Source of the DNA: Candidatus Lachnocurva vaginae
GTDB lineage: Bacteria > Bacillota > Clostridia > Lachnospirales > Lachnospiraceae
Length of the DNA stretch: 64,000 nt
Reading direction: 5' to 3'
Assembly: GCA_011082265.1 (NCBI GenBank)
Contig: CP049781.1
Span: 992,001 to 1,056,000, forward strand
The first letter of the stretch is position 1; each line of letters starts with the position of its first letter. This document shows positions 28,491 to 37,847 of the stretch, piece after piece. The translations under genes were made by a program, and so were the position numbers. The notes beneath the pieces were generated by a model. It was not told the DNA's origin. It did not search any database and saw only the letters and a program-made list of their open reading frames with translations.

Positions 28491-28604
28491 TTCAATTTCT
28501 CCAAAAAAACACTTAATATAATCTCTCTTAAATAGTCACTCTTAAAAGTTTATAACAGTAAATTTTTTTATTCAAGAGTAAATTCATAAAGTAAATGTTC
28601 ATTT

Positions 28605-28751
28605 TTAAAACAATGTAAAGTGTATAGAAGCACTGAACATAATAGCAAATAATATAATACTCATTGCTATAGCACTTGCCTGATGCTTTATAGAAAACCA
28701 TCCTGTAAATACCCAGCATGCTAAATATAAAACAATTAACAAATATACCAT
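28605..28751 (-). CDS. 48-residue two-span membrane protein
   Basis: A small gene with an excellent Shine-Dalgarno (AGGAGAG, 7 bases before the ATG). The product is almost wholly hydrophobic: helix 1 at about 2-20 (VYLLIVLYLACWVFTGWF), a short polar turn with IKHQ, and helix 2 at about 25-48. No homologue is recognised. Size and composition also fit a type I toxin, but no antisense RNA could be identified. It lies just upstream of asnS and may share its transcript. A longer frame in another phase over this region (28528-28719) has poor composition and no ribosome site. Confidence 0.6.
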   Translation of the reverse strand: MVYLLIVLYLACWVFTGWFSIKHQASAIAMSIILFAIMFSASIHFTLF

Positions 28752-28802
28752 TTCTACTCTCCTACATTAAATAAATACGACTTTTCCTTTTTATTATATA
28801 GT

Positions 28803-28890
28803 TTTCTAACTATATAATTCTAATTATATATCGTTCTAACTATATATCGTTCTAACTATATATCATTCTAATTATATATCATTCTAAATA
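28803..28890. repeat. 16-bp AT-rich tandem repeat, about 5 copies
   Basis: The unit TTCTAACTATATATCG is repeated with single-base changes (AACTA/AATTA, CG/CA). It lies in the 315-bp divergent spacer between the small membrane protein and the DUF4317 gene, where I see no gene. Confidence 0.85.
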
Positions 28891-29066
28891 ATTTTTTGCA
28901 CAATTTATCAATGACAATGCTTAACTTATCCTATTATATTATATGCGTTAAAGAAATCAAGTAATCTCAAATTTTATCTATTTTATATATTAGAATTTTA
29001 AAAATTCTGTGAAAAATCTATACTTTTATATGTTATCATATCCTTATTATTTTTAGGAGGATAACT

Positions 29067-30284
29067 ATGAATAAAAAAGATATACTTGAGATAAAAAGAA
29101 GATTTACTAAAAATGGTCACAATTTTTCACGCCTTACAGGCTGTTATGTCAATAAAAATAAAGAAAAAATTTTAACATTTAAGGAAAACTTCTTAAGTTT
29201 ATCCCAAGATGAACTTTTAAAATATTTGGGTATAGCGAAAAAATCCATTTCCGGAAAATTGGGAAATAATCTTCTAAATCTTGAATTTTATAATGAAGAT
29301 GATAATACAATGCAGCCGCTTTTACTTTCTCTTATAAAATCAAATATGGATGATGATGAAGCATTAAACACTTTGTATGATAAAATCATTGAGATTTATG
29401 ACACATCCGATAATTACCTTATCTTAATATTTCATGATGAATATGATATTCCTCTTAAAACAACAGATAACATAGCTTTAGGTGATTCAACAGACGTGTA
29501 TGATTACATGGTTCTTTCCATTTGCCCTGTTGAGCTTCAAAAACCGGCTCTTTCTTACAACGAAAAAGAAAAATGTTTTTCTTCATTAAATCGTGACTGG
29601 ATTGTAGGAAATGTAGAAAGTGCATTTACTTATCCCGCTTTTTCTGACAGAAACACTGATATCCATGAAATGCTTGTGTTTACAAAGGATGCCAAAAATC
29701 CTCATACTGAATTTTGGAAAGATATACTCGGATTAAAGCTAAAACACACGTCAGATGAAAAAACTATAGCATTTAACGACATAATAACCCATGACTTAAA
29801 AAATGAAGAAGTAGATGATGCTCTTCTTAGTGTTCATAAAAATCTTTCAGATTTTATTACACTTGAAAGTGAAGGCAAAGAAAATAAAGATGATATTAAT
29901 GTATCAAAAGAAGATTTAAATGATATCTTATTAGACAGCGGTTTTTCGGAAGATAAAATTGAAAAAGTGGAAGAAAGACTTGATGATTATTTTGAAGACG
30001 AGCCCAAAAATGCTAAAGAGCTTTTAGATAATAAACTATTAAAAAATAGTGATTTAAAGCTTGAAAAAAAAGCACTTCAGAAAAAAGTACTGGCTCTTAC
30101 AAAGGAAATGAAAGACGTAGGGCTTAAAAAGGATGATGGAAGTACGCCTTCAATTGTAATTAAAACCGATGATAATTTAAAAGATAAGATAACATCTTCA
30201 TTTGTAGATGGAGAAAAATGCCTTATAATTCCACTTAAATATGTTGAAAGTGCAGTTATAAATGGAAAAGATTTAAATTTATAA
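29067..30284 (+). CDS. DUF4317 family protein
   Basis: 405 aa. The N-terminus (ILEIKRRFTKNGHNFSRLTG, then CYVN) and the IAKKSISGKLGNNLLNLEF stretch are characteristic of DUF4317, a family almost confined to Clostridia and mostly of unknown function. The C-terminal third is charged and predicted helical or coiled (about 270-360). No membrane segment or signal is seen, so it is cytoplasmic. AGGAGG lies 7 bases before the ATG. It is one of few plus-strand genes here and has its own terminator. Confidence 0.88.
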   Translation: MNKKDILEIKRRFTKNGHNFSRLTGCYVNKNKEKILTFKENFLSLSQDELLKYLGIAKKSISGKLGNNLLNLEFYNEDDNTMQPLLLSLIKSNMDDDEALNTLYDKIIEIYDTSDNYLILIFHDEYDIPLKTTDNIALGDSTDVYDYMVLSICPVELQKPALSYNEKEKCFSSLNRDWIVGNVESAFTYPAFSDRNTDIHEMLVFTKDAKNPHTEFWKDILGLKLKHTSDEKTIAFNDIITHDLKNEEVDDALLSVHKNLSDFITLESEGKENKDDINVSKEDLNDILLDSGFSEDKIEKVEERLDDYFEDEPKNAKELLDNKLLKNSDLKLEKKALQKKVLALTKEMKDVGLKKDDGSTPSIVIKTDDNLKDKITSSFVDGEKCLIIPLKYVESAVINGKDLNL

Positions 30285-30310
30285 ATTAAAACTTAGCTAT
30301 AGTTTTTAAA

Positions 30311-30340
30311 AGGGACATCCTAATTTGGATGTCCTTTTTT
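30311..30340. terminator. terminator between convergent genes
   Basis: GGACATCC pairs with GGATGTCC across a 6-base loop, followed by six T on the plus strand. It also has a usable T tract on the minus strand, so it may serve both converging genes. Confidence 0.88.
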
Positions 30341-31214
30341 AATAATCATCCAAAAAGCTCTTAGTTTCATCTTTCGTTTTATATCCAAGCACCATAGGAA
30401 GCGTAACATTCATAGCAGACCTGAAGATATTTTTCTTTACAATAGGATTGTCCTTTTCAAGTTTATTTATGATTTCTTTTGTAACAGCTCTTTTAGTTGC
30501 TTTCTTAAAGTCCATATCAAGACCTTCTGTAAGTCTACAAGCACAATTTATGAATTGAAGATTATTATAATTTTTCCATCGTATAATATCATCTTCATGT
30601 ACATAATAAAGTGGTCTTATAAGTTCCATTCCGGGATAATTTTTACTTTTAAGCTTTGGCATCATCGTTTGAAATTGTCCCGAATATAAAACACTCATAA
30701 GTGTTGTTTCAATTACATCATCAAAATGATGTCCGAGTGCTATCTTATTACATGATAGTTCCTTGGCAAATTTATAAAGATGTCCTCTTCTCATTCTCGC
30801 GCAAAAATAACATGGGGAGCCCTTATACTTATTGCTATCTACCATATCAAATATATTTGATTTAAAAATATAAAGCGGAATATTAAGTTTTTTTGCATTC
30901 TCTTTAATAGTTAAAAGATTTTTTTCATCATATCCGGGGTCCATAGCAAGAAATTTTACCGAGAAATTATTAATTCCATGCTTTTTAAGTTCCTGAAAAA
31001 GTTTGCATGTCAGCATTGAATCTTTTCCGCCCGAAACACAGACAGCAATACGGTCTCCATCTTCAATAAGCTTAAAATCATTTATTGCTTTGGTAAACTG
31101 TCTCCATATTTCTTTTTTAAATGTTTTTTGAATACTTTTTTCCACCCGCTGCACATATTCTATATCATAGCCTTCTGTGTCTATAAGCTCTATGTTCGAT
31201 TTTAAATCTTTCAT
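30339..31214 (-). CDS. TtcA-like tRNA 2-thiolation PP-loop ATPase
   Basis: 291 aa of the adenine nucleotide alpha hydrolase superfamily. The PP-loop is CVSGGKDSMLTCK (about residue 60). A CxxC pair lies in SPCYFCARMRRG and a third conserved cysteine in FINCACRLTEG, the arrangement that in TtcA holds a [4Fe-4S] cluster for sulfur transfer to cytidine 32 of tRNA. Clostridial relatives are often labelled only 'tRNA 2-thiocytidine biosynthesis family', so the exact base is uncertain. The stop codon lies within the shared terminator region. Confidence 0.83.
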   Translation of the reverse strand: MKDLKSNIELIDTEGYDIEYVQRVEKSIQKTFKKEIWRQFTKAINDFKLIEDGDRIAVCVSGGKDSMLTCKLFQELKKHGINNFSVKFLAMDPGYDEKNLLTIKENAKKLNIPLYIFKSNIFDMVDSNKYKGSPCYFCARMRRGHLYKFAKELSCNKIALGHHFDDVIETTLMSVLYSGQFQTMMPKLKSKNYPGMELIRPLYYVHEDDIIRWKNYNNLQFINCACRLTEGLDMDFKKATKRAVTKEIINKLEKDNPIVKKNIFRSAMNVTLPMVLGYKTKDETKSFLDDY

Positions 31215-31326
31215 TTCAATTTCTAGTCTCCATTTTAATAAAATCTTTTACTCTTTAATTAAATAACCTAATAAATAACCTAAAATTTTTTCCTTTAATA
31301 ATAATATAAAATAAATTACTCTATGT

Positions 31327-31824
31327 TTAAATAAACATTCCTAAAAGCCCATAAAAAAGTATCGCACAAAGAATTGTCGCTACTATAACTCCTAAAAGCT
31401 CAGCCACTAGTGCTTTTTTTAAATCCATATCTAGAAGAGCCGCTATTAAAGATCCCATCCAGGCACCGGTTCCCGGAATCGGTACACCTACAAATAATAA
31501 AAGTCCCCAAAACTCTGCTTCCTTTACAGAAGCACTTTTTTTCATAGCTCTATTTTCAATCTTTTCTATAAATCCTTTAAATATTTTGATTTTTTTCATC
31601 CACGCAAAAATCTTTTTTATGAATAAAAGGATAAAAGGTATCGGAATAATATTTCCTATGATGCATATCGGTATTGCTCTTAAAAGTGAAATACCTAATA
31701 TTTTTGATGCCAAAAGTCCACCCCTAAGTTCCAAAATCGGACACATCGATATCAAAAATATCACTATATCTTTTGAAACATATAATGAAAGTCCTTTTGA
31801 AAACATATTTATTATTTCGTTCAT
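31327..31824 (-). CDS. small multidrug export family membrane protein (COG2426)
   Basis: 165 aa with four or five membrane helices. MCPILELRGGLLASKILGIS at about 27-46 and FVGVPIPGTGAWMGSLIAAL at about 111-130 are the two repeated proline/glycine-rich re-entrant motifs of this family, which resembles DedA-like and SNARE-associated membrane proteins. The transport name is historical; no substrate has been fixed for relatives. It is monocistronic on the minus strand, divergent from the phosphatase gene. Confidence 0.8.
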   Translation of the reverse strand: MNEIINMFSKGLSLYVSKDIVIFLISMCPILELRGGLLASKILGISLLRAIPICIIGNIIPIPFILLFIKKIFAWMKKIKIFKGFIEKIENRAMKKSASVKEAEFWGLLLFVGVPIPGTGAWMGSLIAALLDMDLKKALVAELLGVIVATILCAILFYGLLGMFI

Positions 31825-31938
31825 CTTATTCTCCCTACTATTTTATACTTGTTTTACCTTGTCAAATTATACAAGTTACTATCATTTTATACATTGTTTA
31901 TTGTTATTTCTTTTGTAATAGTATATTATTAATCTATT

Positions 31939-32646
31939 ATGAATAAACTTAAAAACGAACTTATTTTTATTAAGAACAATTGGAAAAGATTTATTCTTTT
32001 ATTCTATATGCCTCTTTATATGTCATGCTTCACTTGGCTTGAAACTCACAATGAAAGAGGTTTTTTTTTGGTTCAGTCAAAAGTTGATTCATATATTCCT
32101 TTTTTAGAAATTTTTATAATTCCCTATTTACTATGGTTTTTTTATATGTTCTACGGAATATTCTACATGATTTTTAGAAAAAATGGCATGGATTTCTATC
32201 TTATGGCCACTTTTCTTTCTATTGGTATGACACTTTTTTTAATCATATCTTATGTTTATCCTAATAAAATTGATATAAGGCCTACATATTTTACAAGAAA
32301 TAATATATTTATAGACCTTGTAAAAGCGTTATATAAAAGTGATACTCCAACAAATGTTCTTCCGAGCATTCATGTATTTAACTCCGTTGTTATAAATGAA
32401 GCACTTTGCAGAACGGAAAGATATAATAATAAAACTCATCTTAAATTTTTATCAAAATTATTTACACTTCTTGTTGTTTTATCAACTATGTTTTTAAAAC
32501 AGCATACTGTAATTGATGTCGCTTTTGCTTTAGTTTTAATTATCGCTTTATATCCTTTCATATATGGTAAGAAAAATACTTACCTTAAGAAGTTCTGGGA
32601 ATTTTACGATAAAAAGCATTTATGCAATATGGATTTTAAAGCTTAA
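31939..32646 (+). CDS. PAP2-family membrane phosphatase
   Basis: 235 aa with about six helices. The motifs NVLPSIHVFNSV (PSxH, about residue 140) and KQHTVIDVAFA (HxxxD, about 190) form the conserved second and third active-site blocks of the PAP2 superfamily; block 1 (KxxxxxxRP) matches only loosely near DIRPTYF. The enzyme probably dephosphorylates a lipid phosphate or undecaprenyl pyrophosphate on the outer face of the membrane. The ribosome site before the ATG is weak. It is divergent from the neighbour at 31.3 kb with 114 bp between. Confidence 0.82.
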   Translation: MNKLKNELIFIKNNWKRFILLFYMPLYMSCFTWLETHNERGFFLVQSKVDSYIPFLEIFIIPYLLWFFYMFYGIFYMIFRKNGMDFYLMATFLSIGMTLFLIISYVYPNKIDIRPTYFTRNNIFIDLVKALYKSDTPTNVLPSIHVFNSVVINEALCRTERYNNKTHLKFLSKLFTLLVVLSTMFLKQHTVIDVAFALVLIIALYPFIYGKKNTYLKKFWEFYDKKHLCNMDFKA

Positions 32647-32707
32647 TCATCATTCTATTTAATTTTTTACCAATGCTTTTTCATTCCTCTTTAAATAGTT
32701 ATAAGTT

Positions 32708-34675
32708 TTAAATCTCTTCTACTTCCTTTACCCAAAGCTCACTCGTCGCATCCGAAGGCATTCTTAAATTGCCTCTAGGAGAAAGAGAGATGTTAAGCAC
32801 TTTTACTCCATCCGGCATACATGAACGCTTAAATTGATTATTGAAAAATCTTTTATAGAAATTCTTTAAAAATTCTTTAATTTTATCCTTATCATATATG
32901 TCAGAAAAGGCATAAATTGCTAATCTATATATCTTTTTCGGGGAAAATCCATACTGAAGCATGTAGTAAATGAAGAAATCATTTATTTCATAAGGTCCTA
33001 CAATATTTTCCGTCTTTTGCGATATTTCACCGGCTTTTTCTTTTACAAGTTCCGGTGAAACCGGAGTTTCTATGATGTCAATTAAAACATCCTTTAGCTT
33101 ATCATACTTACATGACAAATATCTTAGTACAACTCTTATTAAAGTCTTAGGAACACCCGCATTTATACTATACATAGACATATGATCTCCATTATAGGTT
33201 GTAAATCCTAAAACAAGTTCCGATAAATCTCCGGTTCCGAGTACAAGTCCGTTAACTTTATTTGCATAATCCATAAGAATCTGCATACGCTCTCTAGCTT
33301 GGCTATTCTCATAGGTTACGTCTTTTTTATTTTCATCCTGACCTATGTCTTTAAAATGAACTTTCATAGCATTAGTTATAGGAATTTCCATCTTCGTTAC
33401 ACCTAATATATCCATAATATCATTTGCATTATTATGGGTTCTATCGCTCGTTCCAAATCCCGGCATCGTAATTGCATAGATATTTTTTCTATCAAGAGAA
33501 AGCATATCGAATACATTTACTGCGATTAAAAGCGTTAGTGTAGAATCAAGTCCTCCTGATACTCCTATTACAACGGATTTTGTATTAATATGCTTTATTC
33601 TCTTAATAAGTCCATAAGTTAAAATATTTATGATATCTTCCGATTCTTCTTTAAAATAATTTCCGTCACTTAAATAATCTTTTGTTATATTATCTTTTTC
33701 AGAATTTTCACTTTTTAATTTGTCATAATCCTTATTGCTCTTTAAAAATGGAATCTTATTTATAGGAAATGAAAGTGTTGTTTCTTCTATATTGAGTTTA
33801 AATAAAGTTACTTTTAAATCTTCATCAAAATTCTTATTAAATGTCGTACTTCTTCTCCTTTGTGACATAAGAACTTCAATATCAATTTCAGTCGAAATAA
33901 ATCCATCAAAAAATCTTTTTTCTGAAAGGATTTCTCCGTCAGACGCTATAATGCAATGTCCCGAAAATACAGTATCCTGAGTAGATTCTCCAAGTCCCGA
34001 CGATGAATAAATATATGCAGAAAGAAGCTTTTTAGACTGAACCTTCACAAGTTCTCTTCTATAACAAGCTTTACCCATAAGTTCATTTGATGATGATAAA
34101 TTAATAATAACATTTGCACCTAAAGATGATAAATAATTACTCGGCGATGTATTTATCCATAAATCTTCGCAAAGCTCAACTCCCACATTTAAATCAATTT
34201 CTTCATCTCTAAATATTTGAAGTGCTCCTATATAGGTATTAAAGCCTGCATAGAAAATCGGTCTTACTTTCTTAAATCCCTTATTAAAATATCGTCTTTC
34301 ATAAAATTCATCGTGATCTGGAAGATTTAATTTAGGAACTATTCCTAAAAGATTCCCATTTGAAAAAATCGCAGCACTATTATATACTCTGCCTTCAAAT
34401 AAAATAGGAAGTCCTACAGCAAAAAGCGTATCCATTCCTTTACTTTTTTTAATGAGAAAGCTTATAGCTTCTTCTACTTTTTTTAATAGAAGATTTTGAA
34501 AGAATAAATCTCCTGCTGTATATCCCGTGATAGAAAGTTCAGGAAAAACTGCAATTTTTACATGACTCTTGTTTACTTTTTCCATTAATTCAAAGATTTT
34601 ATTTCTGTTCCACATAACATCCGCTACCTTAAGTTCAAAAGAAACTGATGCTACTTTTATAAATCCGTCTTTCAT
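32708..34675 (-). CDS. nadE: glutamine-dependent NAD+ synthase
   Basis: Last step of NAD synthesis: nicotinate adenine dinucleotide to NAD+, with ammonia from glutamine. 655 aa, two-domain form. The N-terminal nitrilase domain (about 1-280) shows the Glu-Lys-Cys triad in FPELSITGYTAG, KLNLPDHDEFYERRYF and GVELCEDLW. The C-terminal synthetase domain shows the PP-loop VIGVSGGLDSTLTLL (about 370) and GTGDLSELVLGFTTYNGDHM. Together with the NiaR repressor near 62.7 kb it suggests NAD made from salvaged niacin, although nothing here proves absence of the de novo route. It is divergent from the membrane protein gene with only 52 bp between. Confidence 0.96.
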   Translation of the reverse strand: MKDGFIKVASVSFELKVADVMWNRNKIFELMEKVNKSHVKIAVFPELSITGYTAGDLFFQNLLLKKVEEAISFLIKKSKGMDTLFAVGLPILFEGRVYNSAAIFSNGNLLGIVPKLNLPDHDEFYERRYFNKGFKKVRPIFYAGFNTYIGALQIFRDEEIDLNVGVELCEDLWINTSPSNYLSSLGANVIINLSSSNELMGKACYRRELVKVQSKKLLSAYIYSSSGLGESTQDTVFSGHCIIASDGEILSEKRFFDGFISTEIDIEVLMSQRRRSTTFNKNFDEDLKVTLFKLNIEETTLSFPINKIPFLKSNKDYDKLKSENSEKDNITKDYLSDGNYFKEESEDIINILTYGLIKRIKHINTKSVVIGVSGGLDSTLTLLIAVNVFDMLSLDRKNIYAITMPGFGTSDRTHNNANDIMDILGVTKMEIPITNAMKVHFKDIGQDENKKDVTYENSQARERMQILMDYANKVNGLVLGTGDLSELVLGFTTYNGDHMSMYSINAGVPKTLIRVVLRYLSCKYDKLKDVLIDIIETPVSPELVKEKAGEISQKTENIVGPYEINDFFIYYMLQYGFSPKKIYRLAIYAFSDIYDKDKIKEFLKNFYKRFFNNQFKRSCMPDGVKVLNISLSPRGNLRMPSDATSELWVKEVEEI

Positions 34676-34727
34676 TTTTATCTCCTATTATCTTGATATA
34701 AAAAAATATTAATTTATAATATTAACT

Positions 34728-35771
34728 ATGATAACAAAATTTTCTAACCATATAACAAAAAATATTCGTACATATTATAAGAAAAAACTTATTATTCCTA
34801 CAACATATATTTGTTGTATTTTTTTGTTGTCTTTTATTTTTCCAATATTTTCTTTCATTTTCCCAAAGAAAATTGATTTCACAAAGCCTTGGATTTTAAA
34901 TAATCTTAAAGCATCATTTTACACCAAAGCTAAATTAAAAAACCTTTTCTTTACAGGATATACAAGAAAATTTTTAGGTCAAATTGACGGCTACTACTAT
35001 TATACTTTTACTAATAATAAATGTCTTTTTGTTCTTTTAAAACCTAATTCCTGTGATATGGGTCTTTCTGAATTAAAATCCGTAAGCTTAAGTGGGAAAA
35101 TTATAACAAAATCAAATTCACTTGATACACTTTTTACAAATCTCTCAAGAGACCTTTCATGGAATGAAGACGGCGTTAGAGAGACATTTTTCCCATTTAT
35201 TTTAAGTGAACCCGATTCAAGCGGAATAAGTGCAATATTTTTATACTACTTTATTATATTTACTTCAATTTTTTCTATAATAAATATAGTATATTGTATT
35301 ATTTGTATTAATTTTCCAATTTTATCGCACCCTATAAGAAGACTTACAAAATATGGAAATCCTAAAAAACTATTAAAAGAAGCTGAAGATGAGCTTTCAA
35401 CTCTTCCTCAGCTTGCGACAGATGATATGTTTATTACTCAGCACTACTTTATCGAAACTTCAAAATTCGGAGTAGCATTAATTCCTATTGATAAAATTCG
35501 CTGGGTGTATAAGTATTCGACTCTTCATATGCTTTTTGGAAAGCATCTCAAAATATCATATACCTTATATATCACAGGTGAAAAATCTATTCACATTAAA
35601 TGTCCTAAGAATACTATAACGGATATCGATGGTATTATTGATTACCTTTGTGAAGCAAATCATAATATTTTAGTCGGATTTAATGAAAAGAATAGAGAAA
35701 TAATTGAAGGTGAAAGCGATATGCCTGAATTTCTTATAAAGCTTAGACATTTCCTAATGAAGCGAGTATAG
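34728..35771 (+). CDS. hypothetical membrane protein with two separated helices
   Basis: 347 aa, family not recognised. One hydrophobic helix lies at about 22-45 (IPTTYICCIFLLSFIFPIF) and a second at about 170-200 (FLYYFIIFTSIFSIINIVYC). The loop between them (about 125 residues, with several aromatic residues) should be outside the cell. The C-terminal 145 residues should be cytoplasmic and mix beta and helix, with a segment FIETSKFGVALIPIDKIRWVY resembling a pleckstrin-like fold. The plan recalls membrane proteins of unknown function in Lachnospiraceae. The ATG has no strong Shine-Dalgarno. Confidence 0.6.
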   Translation: MITKFSNHITKNIRTYYKKKLIIPTTYICCIFLLSFIFPIFSFIFPKKIDFTKPWILNNLKASFYTKAKLKNLFFTGYTRKFLGQIDGYYYYTFTNNKCLFVLLKPNSCDMGLSELKSVSLSGKIITKSNSLDTLFTNLSRDLSWNEDGVRETFFPFILSEPDSSGISAIFLYYFIIFTSIFSIINIVYCIICINFPILSHPIRRLTKYGNPKKLLKEAEDELSTLPQLATDDMFITQHYFIETSKFGVALIPIDKIRWVYKYSTLHMLFGKHLKISYTLYITGEKSIHIKCPKNTITDIDGIIDYLCEANHNILVGFNEKNREIIEGESDMPEFLIKLRHFLMKRV

Positions 35772-35785
35772 CTCCTAAATCAAAT

Positions 35786-35845
35786 CATTTCTATGTGAAT
35801 TGCAATTTATTAATTCATTTCTATGTGAATTGCAATTTATTAATT
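35786..35845. repeat. 30-bp perfect tandem repeat, two copies
   Basis: A unit beginning CATTTCTATGTGAATTGCAA and ending TTAATT is repeated exactly head to tail, with a palindromic AATTGCAATT core in each. It lies between convergent genes; it could fold into hairpins but lacks the form of a terminator. Confidence 0.85.
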
Positions 35846-35850
35846 CGTTT

Positions 35851-36807
35851 TTATACTTTTGCTTTATCTTTAATCCATGACAATATATCATTATATACAA
35901 CCTTTCTGTCAGGTTCACTTAATATTTCATGTCTGTCATTTGTATAAAGCTTCATAAATACATCTTTTATATTTGCAGCTCTAAATTTATCAGCTGCTTC
36001 TTCTACACCTTTTCCCATATTTCCAACTACATCGTCTTTTCCGGAGAGGAAAATCACAGGTAGATCTTTTCTGATTTTTTCTATATTTTCCTGTTGATTA
36101 TCATAATAAATTGCATCCAAAAGAAGCTTATATCCATTAAGAGAAAACATAAAATTAGTTAAAGGGCATTCATAATATTCTTCAACCTTTTTTATATTTT
36201 TAGTCATCCAATTATGTGCAGGATTTTTTCCTGTAACATCATAATATCTTATCGCTCTTTCAAACATAAACATATGAATAATTTTGGATTTATAATTCCA
36301 TCCTCTTATAGATGCAAGCTTTTTTAAAATATGCTCAGCTACTTCAAGTCCCTTATCGCTTTCAGTTCCGGTTCCAATAAGGATTGCACCTTTAAGATCT
36401 TTTAAGTTACTACTGTAAAAAGATAAAAACATTCTAAGAAGATAAGATCCCATAGAGTGTCCAAGCATAAAAATCGGTTTCCCTTTAAAATTATTCTGAG
36501 CAATTTTGTAATGAGATAGCATATCCTTTACCATAATCTCAGCAGGTGAATTCGTATGCATAACTCCAAGGTCGTCCTTATTTTCTACAGACTCTCCATG
36601 TCCTATTTGATCATATCCCATTACCGCTATATGATTATCTGCAAGAAAATTTGCAAATTCATCATACTTAAGTATAAATTCCTCCATACCATGATGAATA
36701 AGAAGAACTTCATCTATCTTATTATCGGAAGGAATCCACTTTACAGCATGAAGATTTGTTTTTCTTTCATCTGAAGATAAAAAAGTATATTCTTCTCTTA
36801 TTGACAT
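35851..36807 (-). CDS. alpha/beta hydrolase (lysophospholipase / monoglyceride lipase type)
   Basis: 318 aa. The nucleophile elbow is GHSMGSYLLR (Ser about residue 119), the acid is Asp in LSGKDDVVGN (about 259), and the catalytic His is in NDRHEILSE (about 295). The oxyanion segment is LLIHHGMEEF. There is no signal peptide, so it is cytoplasmic. The family (Hydrolase_4, PldB-like) cleaves lysophospholipids or monoglycerides; the substrate is unproven. The stop of the MCP-like gene upstream is 3 bp from its start, so the two form a pair. Confidence 0.85.
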   Translation of the reverse strand: MSIREEYTFLSSDERKTNLHAVKWIPSDNKIDEVLLIHHGMEEFILKYDEFANFLADNHIAVMGYDQIGHGESVENKDDLGVMHTNSPAEIMVKDMLSHYKIAQNNFKGKPIFMLGHSMGSYLLRMFLSFYSSNLKDLKGAILIGTGTESDKGLEVAEHILKKLASIRGWNYKSKIIHMFMFERAIRYYDVTGKNPAHNWMTKNIKKVEEYYECPLTNFMFSLNGYKLLLDAIYYDNQQENIEKIRKDLPVIFLSGKDDVVGNMGKGVEEAADKFRAANIKDVFMKLYTNDRHEILSEPDRKVVYNDILSWIKDKAKV

Positions 36808-36810
36808 ATT

Positions 36811-37743
36811 TTATCCCTTTAAAGCTTCATCTATTGATCTAAAAATTTTATTTAAAATCTCTTCTTTTGTTTCTCTATCGTTTGATAGCTCTCCTATCTT
36901 ATCAAATAAATCTAAGAGATATTGCTGATTATTTTGTCTTTTATTATCTCGATTTTTAATTTCTGATGAAATCTTATTTTCAATTTCTGATAAATTTATA
37001 CCATTATCCTGACTATTTTCTGTTACTTCTGTAATGTTTCCATAGCCTTTATCTTTTAATTTTATAATATTTTTTAGATATTCAAGATTTTTCTCAATGC
37101 TTTTCTTAATATCTTCTATTTTTGCCTTATTATCTTTCATTGAAGAATCAATATCCGATGCGATTTCCTTAGCTTTCTTAATTGCCAATCTATATTGTTC
37201 GGAAAGGACCCTTATTTTTTCGGAAACTTCTATGTATTTTTCGCCCTGTTCTCCCATATATCCCGCTTCTATAGCGGAATTTAAAGATGCAACGCTTATA
37301 TCCTTTGATATATCTTCCATATTTGAAAAATCATCGTTTAACTCACTTTTTAAAGATAAATTATTTTGAATTAAATTATCAAACTCATTTATTTTTATGA
37401 GATGATTATTTTCTTTTTCAAAATAATCATCGAAAGATGAAAATGCAGTCTTAAGAGCTTCATTTTTCACCTTGTTATTCTCCTTTATTTCCTTTTCCTT
37501 ATCAATAAAGGATAGAATTATGTCTTTTAAATCATCGATTGATATATCCTTATCCATTGATTCCATATGAGAAATCATACTATTTCTTAAATCTATTTCT
37601 TCAGAATCAAGGACTTTATCTTCAAGCTCAATAAGGTTCTCCTTTATTAAAGATAATTTATCTTTTAATTTATTTTTTTCTATCTCTATCTCTGAAAGCT
37701 TATTTTCGAGTTCTTCGATTCTCTTTTTGCTTTTAAAAAACAT
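36811..37743 (-). CDS. soluble, degenerate methyl-accepting chemotaxis-like signalling protein
   Basis: 310 aa, almost entirely coiled coil. There is no membrane helix and no Cache or HAMP domain. Residues of about 148-190 (SVASLNSAIEAGYMGEQGEK, then IRVLSEQYR) match the kinase-contacting hairpin tip of chemoreceptors, where the consensus is NAAIEAARAGEQGxGF. The substitutions GYM for ARA make it a diverged tip. Such short soluble proteins may act as adaptors or cytoplasmic receptors. It is encoded directly before a lipase gene, so both may belong to one envelope- or lipid-related response. Confidence 0.75.
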   Translation of the reverse strand: MFFKSKKRIEELENKLSEIEIEKNKLKDKLSLIKENLIELEDKVLDSEEIDLRNSMISHMESMDKDISIDDLKDIILSFIDKEKEIKENNKVKNEALKTAFSSFDDYFEKENNHLIKINEFDNLIQNNLSLKSELNDDFSNMEDISKDISVASLNSAIEAGYMGEQGEKYIEVSEKIRVLSEQYRLAIKKAKEIASDIDSSMKDNKAKIEDIKKSIEKNLEYLKNIIKLKDKGYGNITEVTENSQDNGINLSEIENKISSEIKNRDNKRQNNQQYLLDLFDKIGELSNDRETKEEILNKIFRSIDEALKG

Positions 37744-37847
37744 ATATTCTCCTTTTAATCATATTTTTAGGCACTTAGATAATATATAAATGATTAACTT
37801 ATATATTTTCCATAAATAAAATAGATTATTTTCTATATTCCTTATTA

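Noticed and set aside
28528..28719. 63-codon minus-strand frame upstream of asnS
   Set aside because: Odd composition and no ribosome site; the overlapping 48-codon frame in another phase has both a good site and membrane-protein character.
28803..28890. CRISPR-like or origin iteron array
   Set aside because: Repeats abut without spacers, and no replication initiator or plasmid gene lies nearby.
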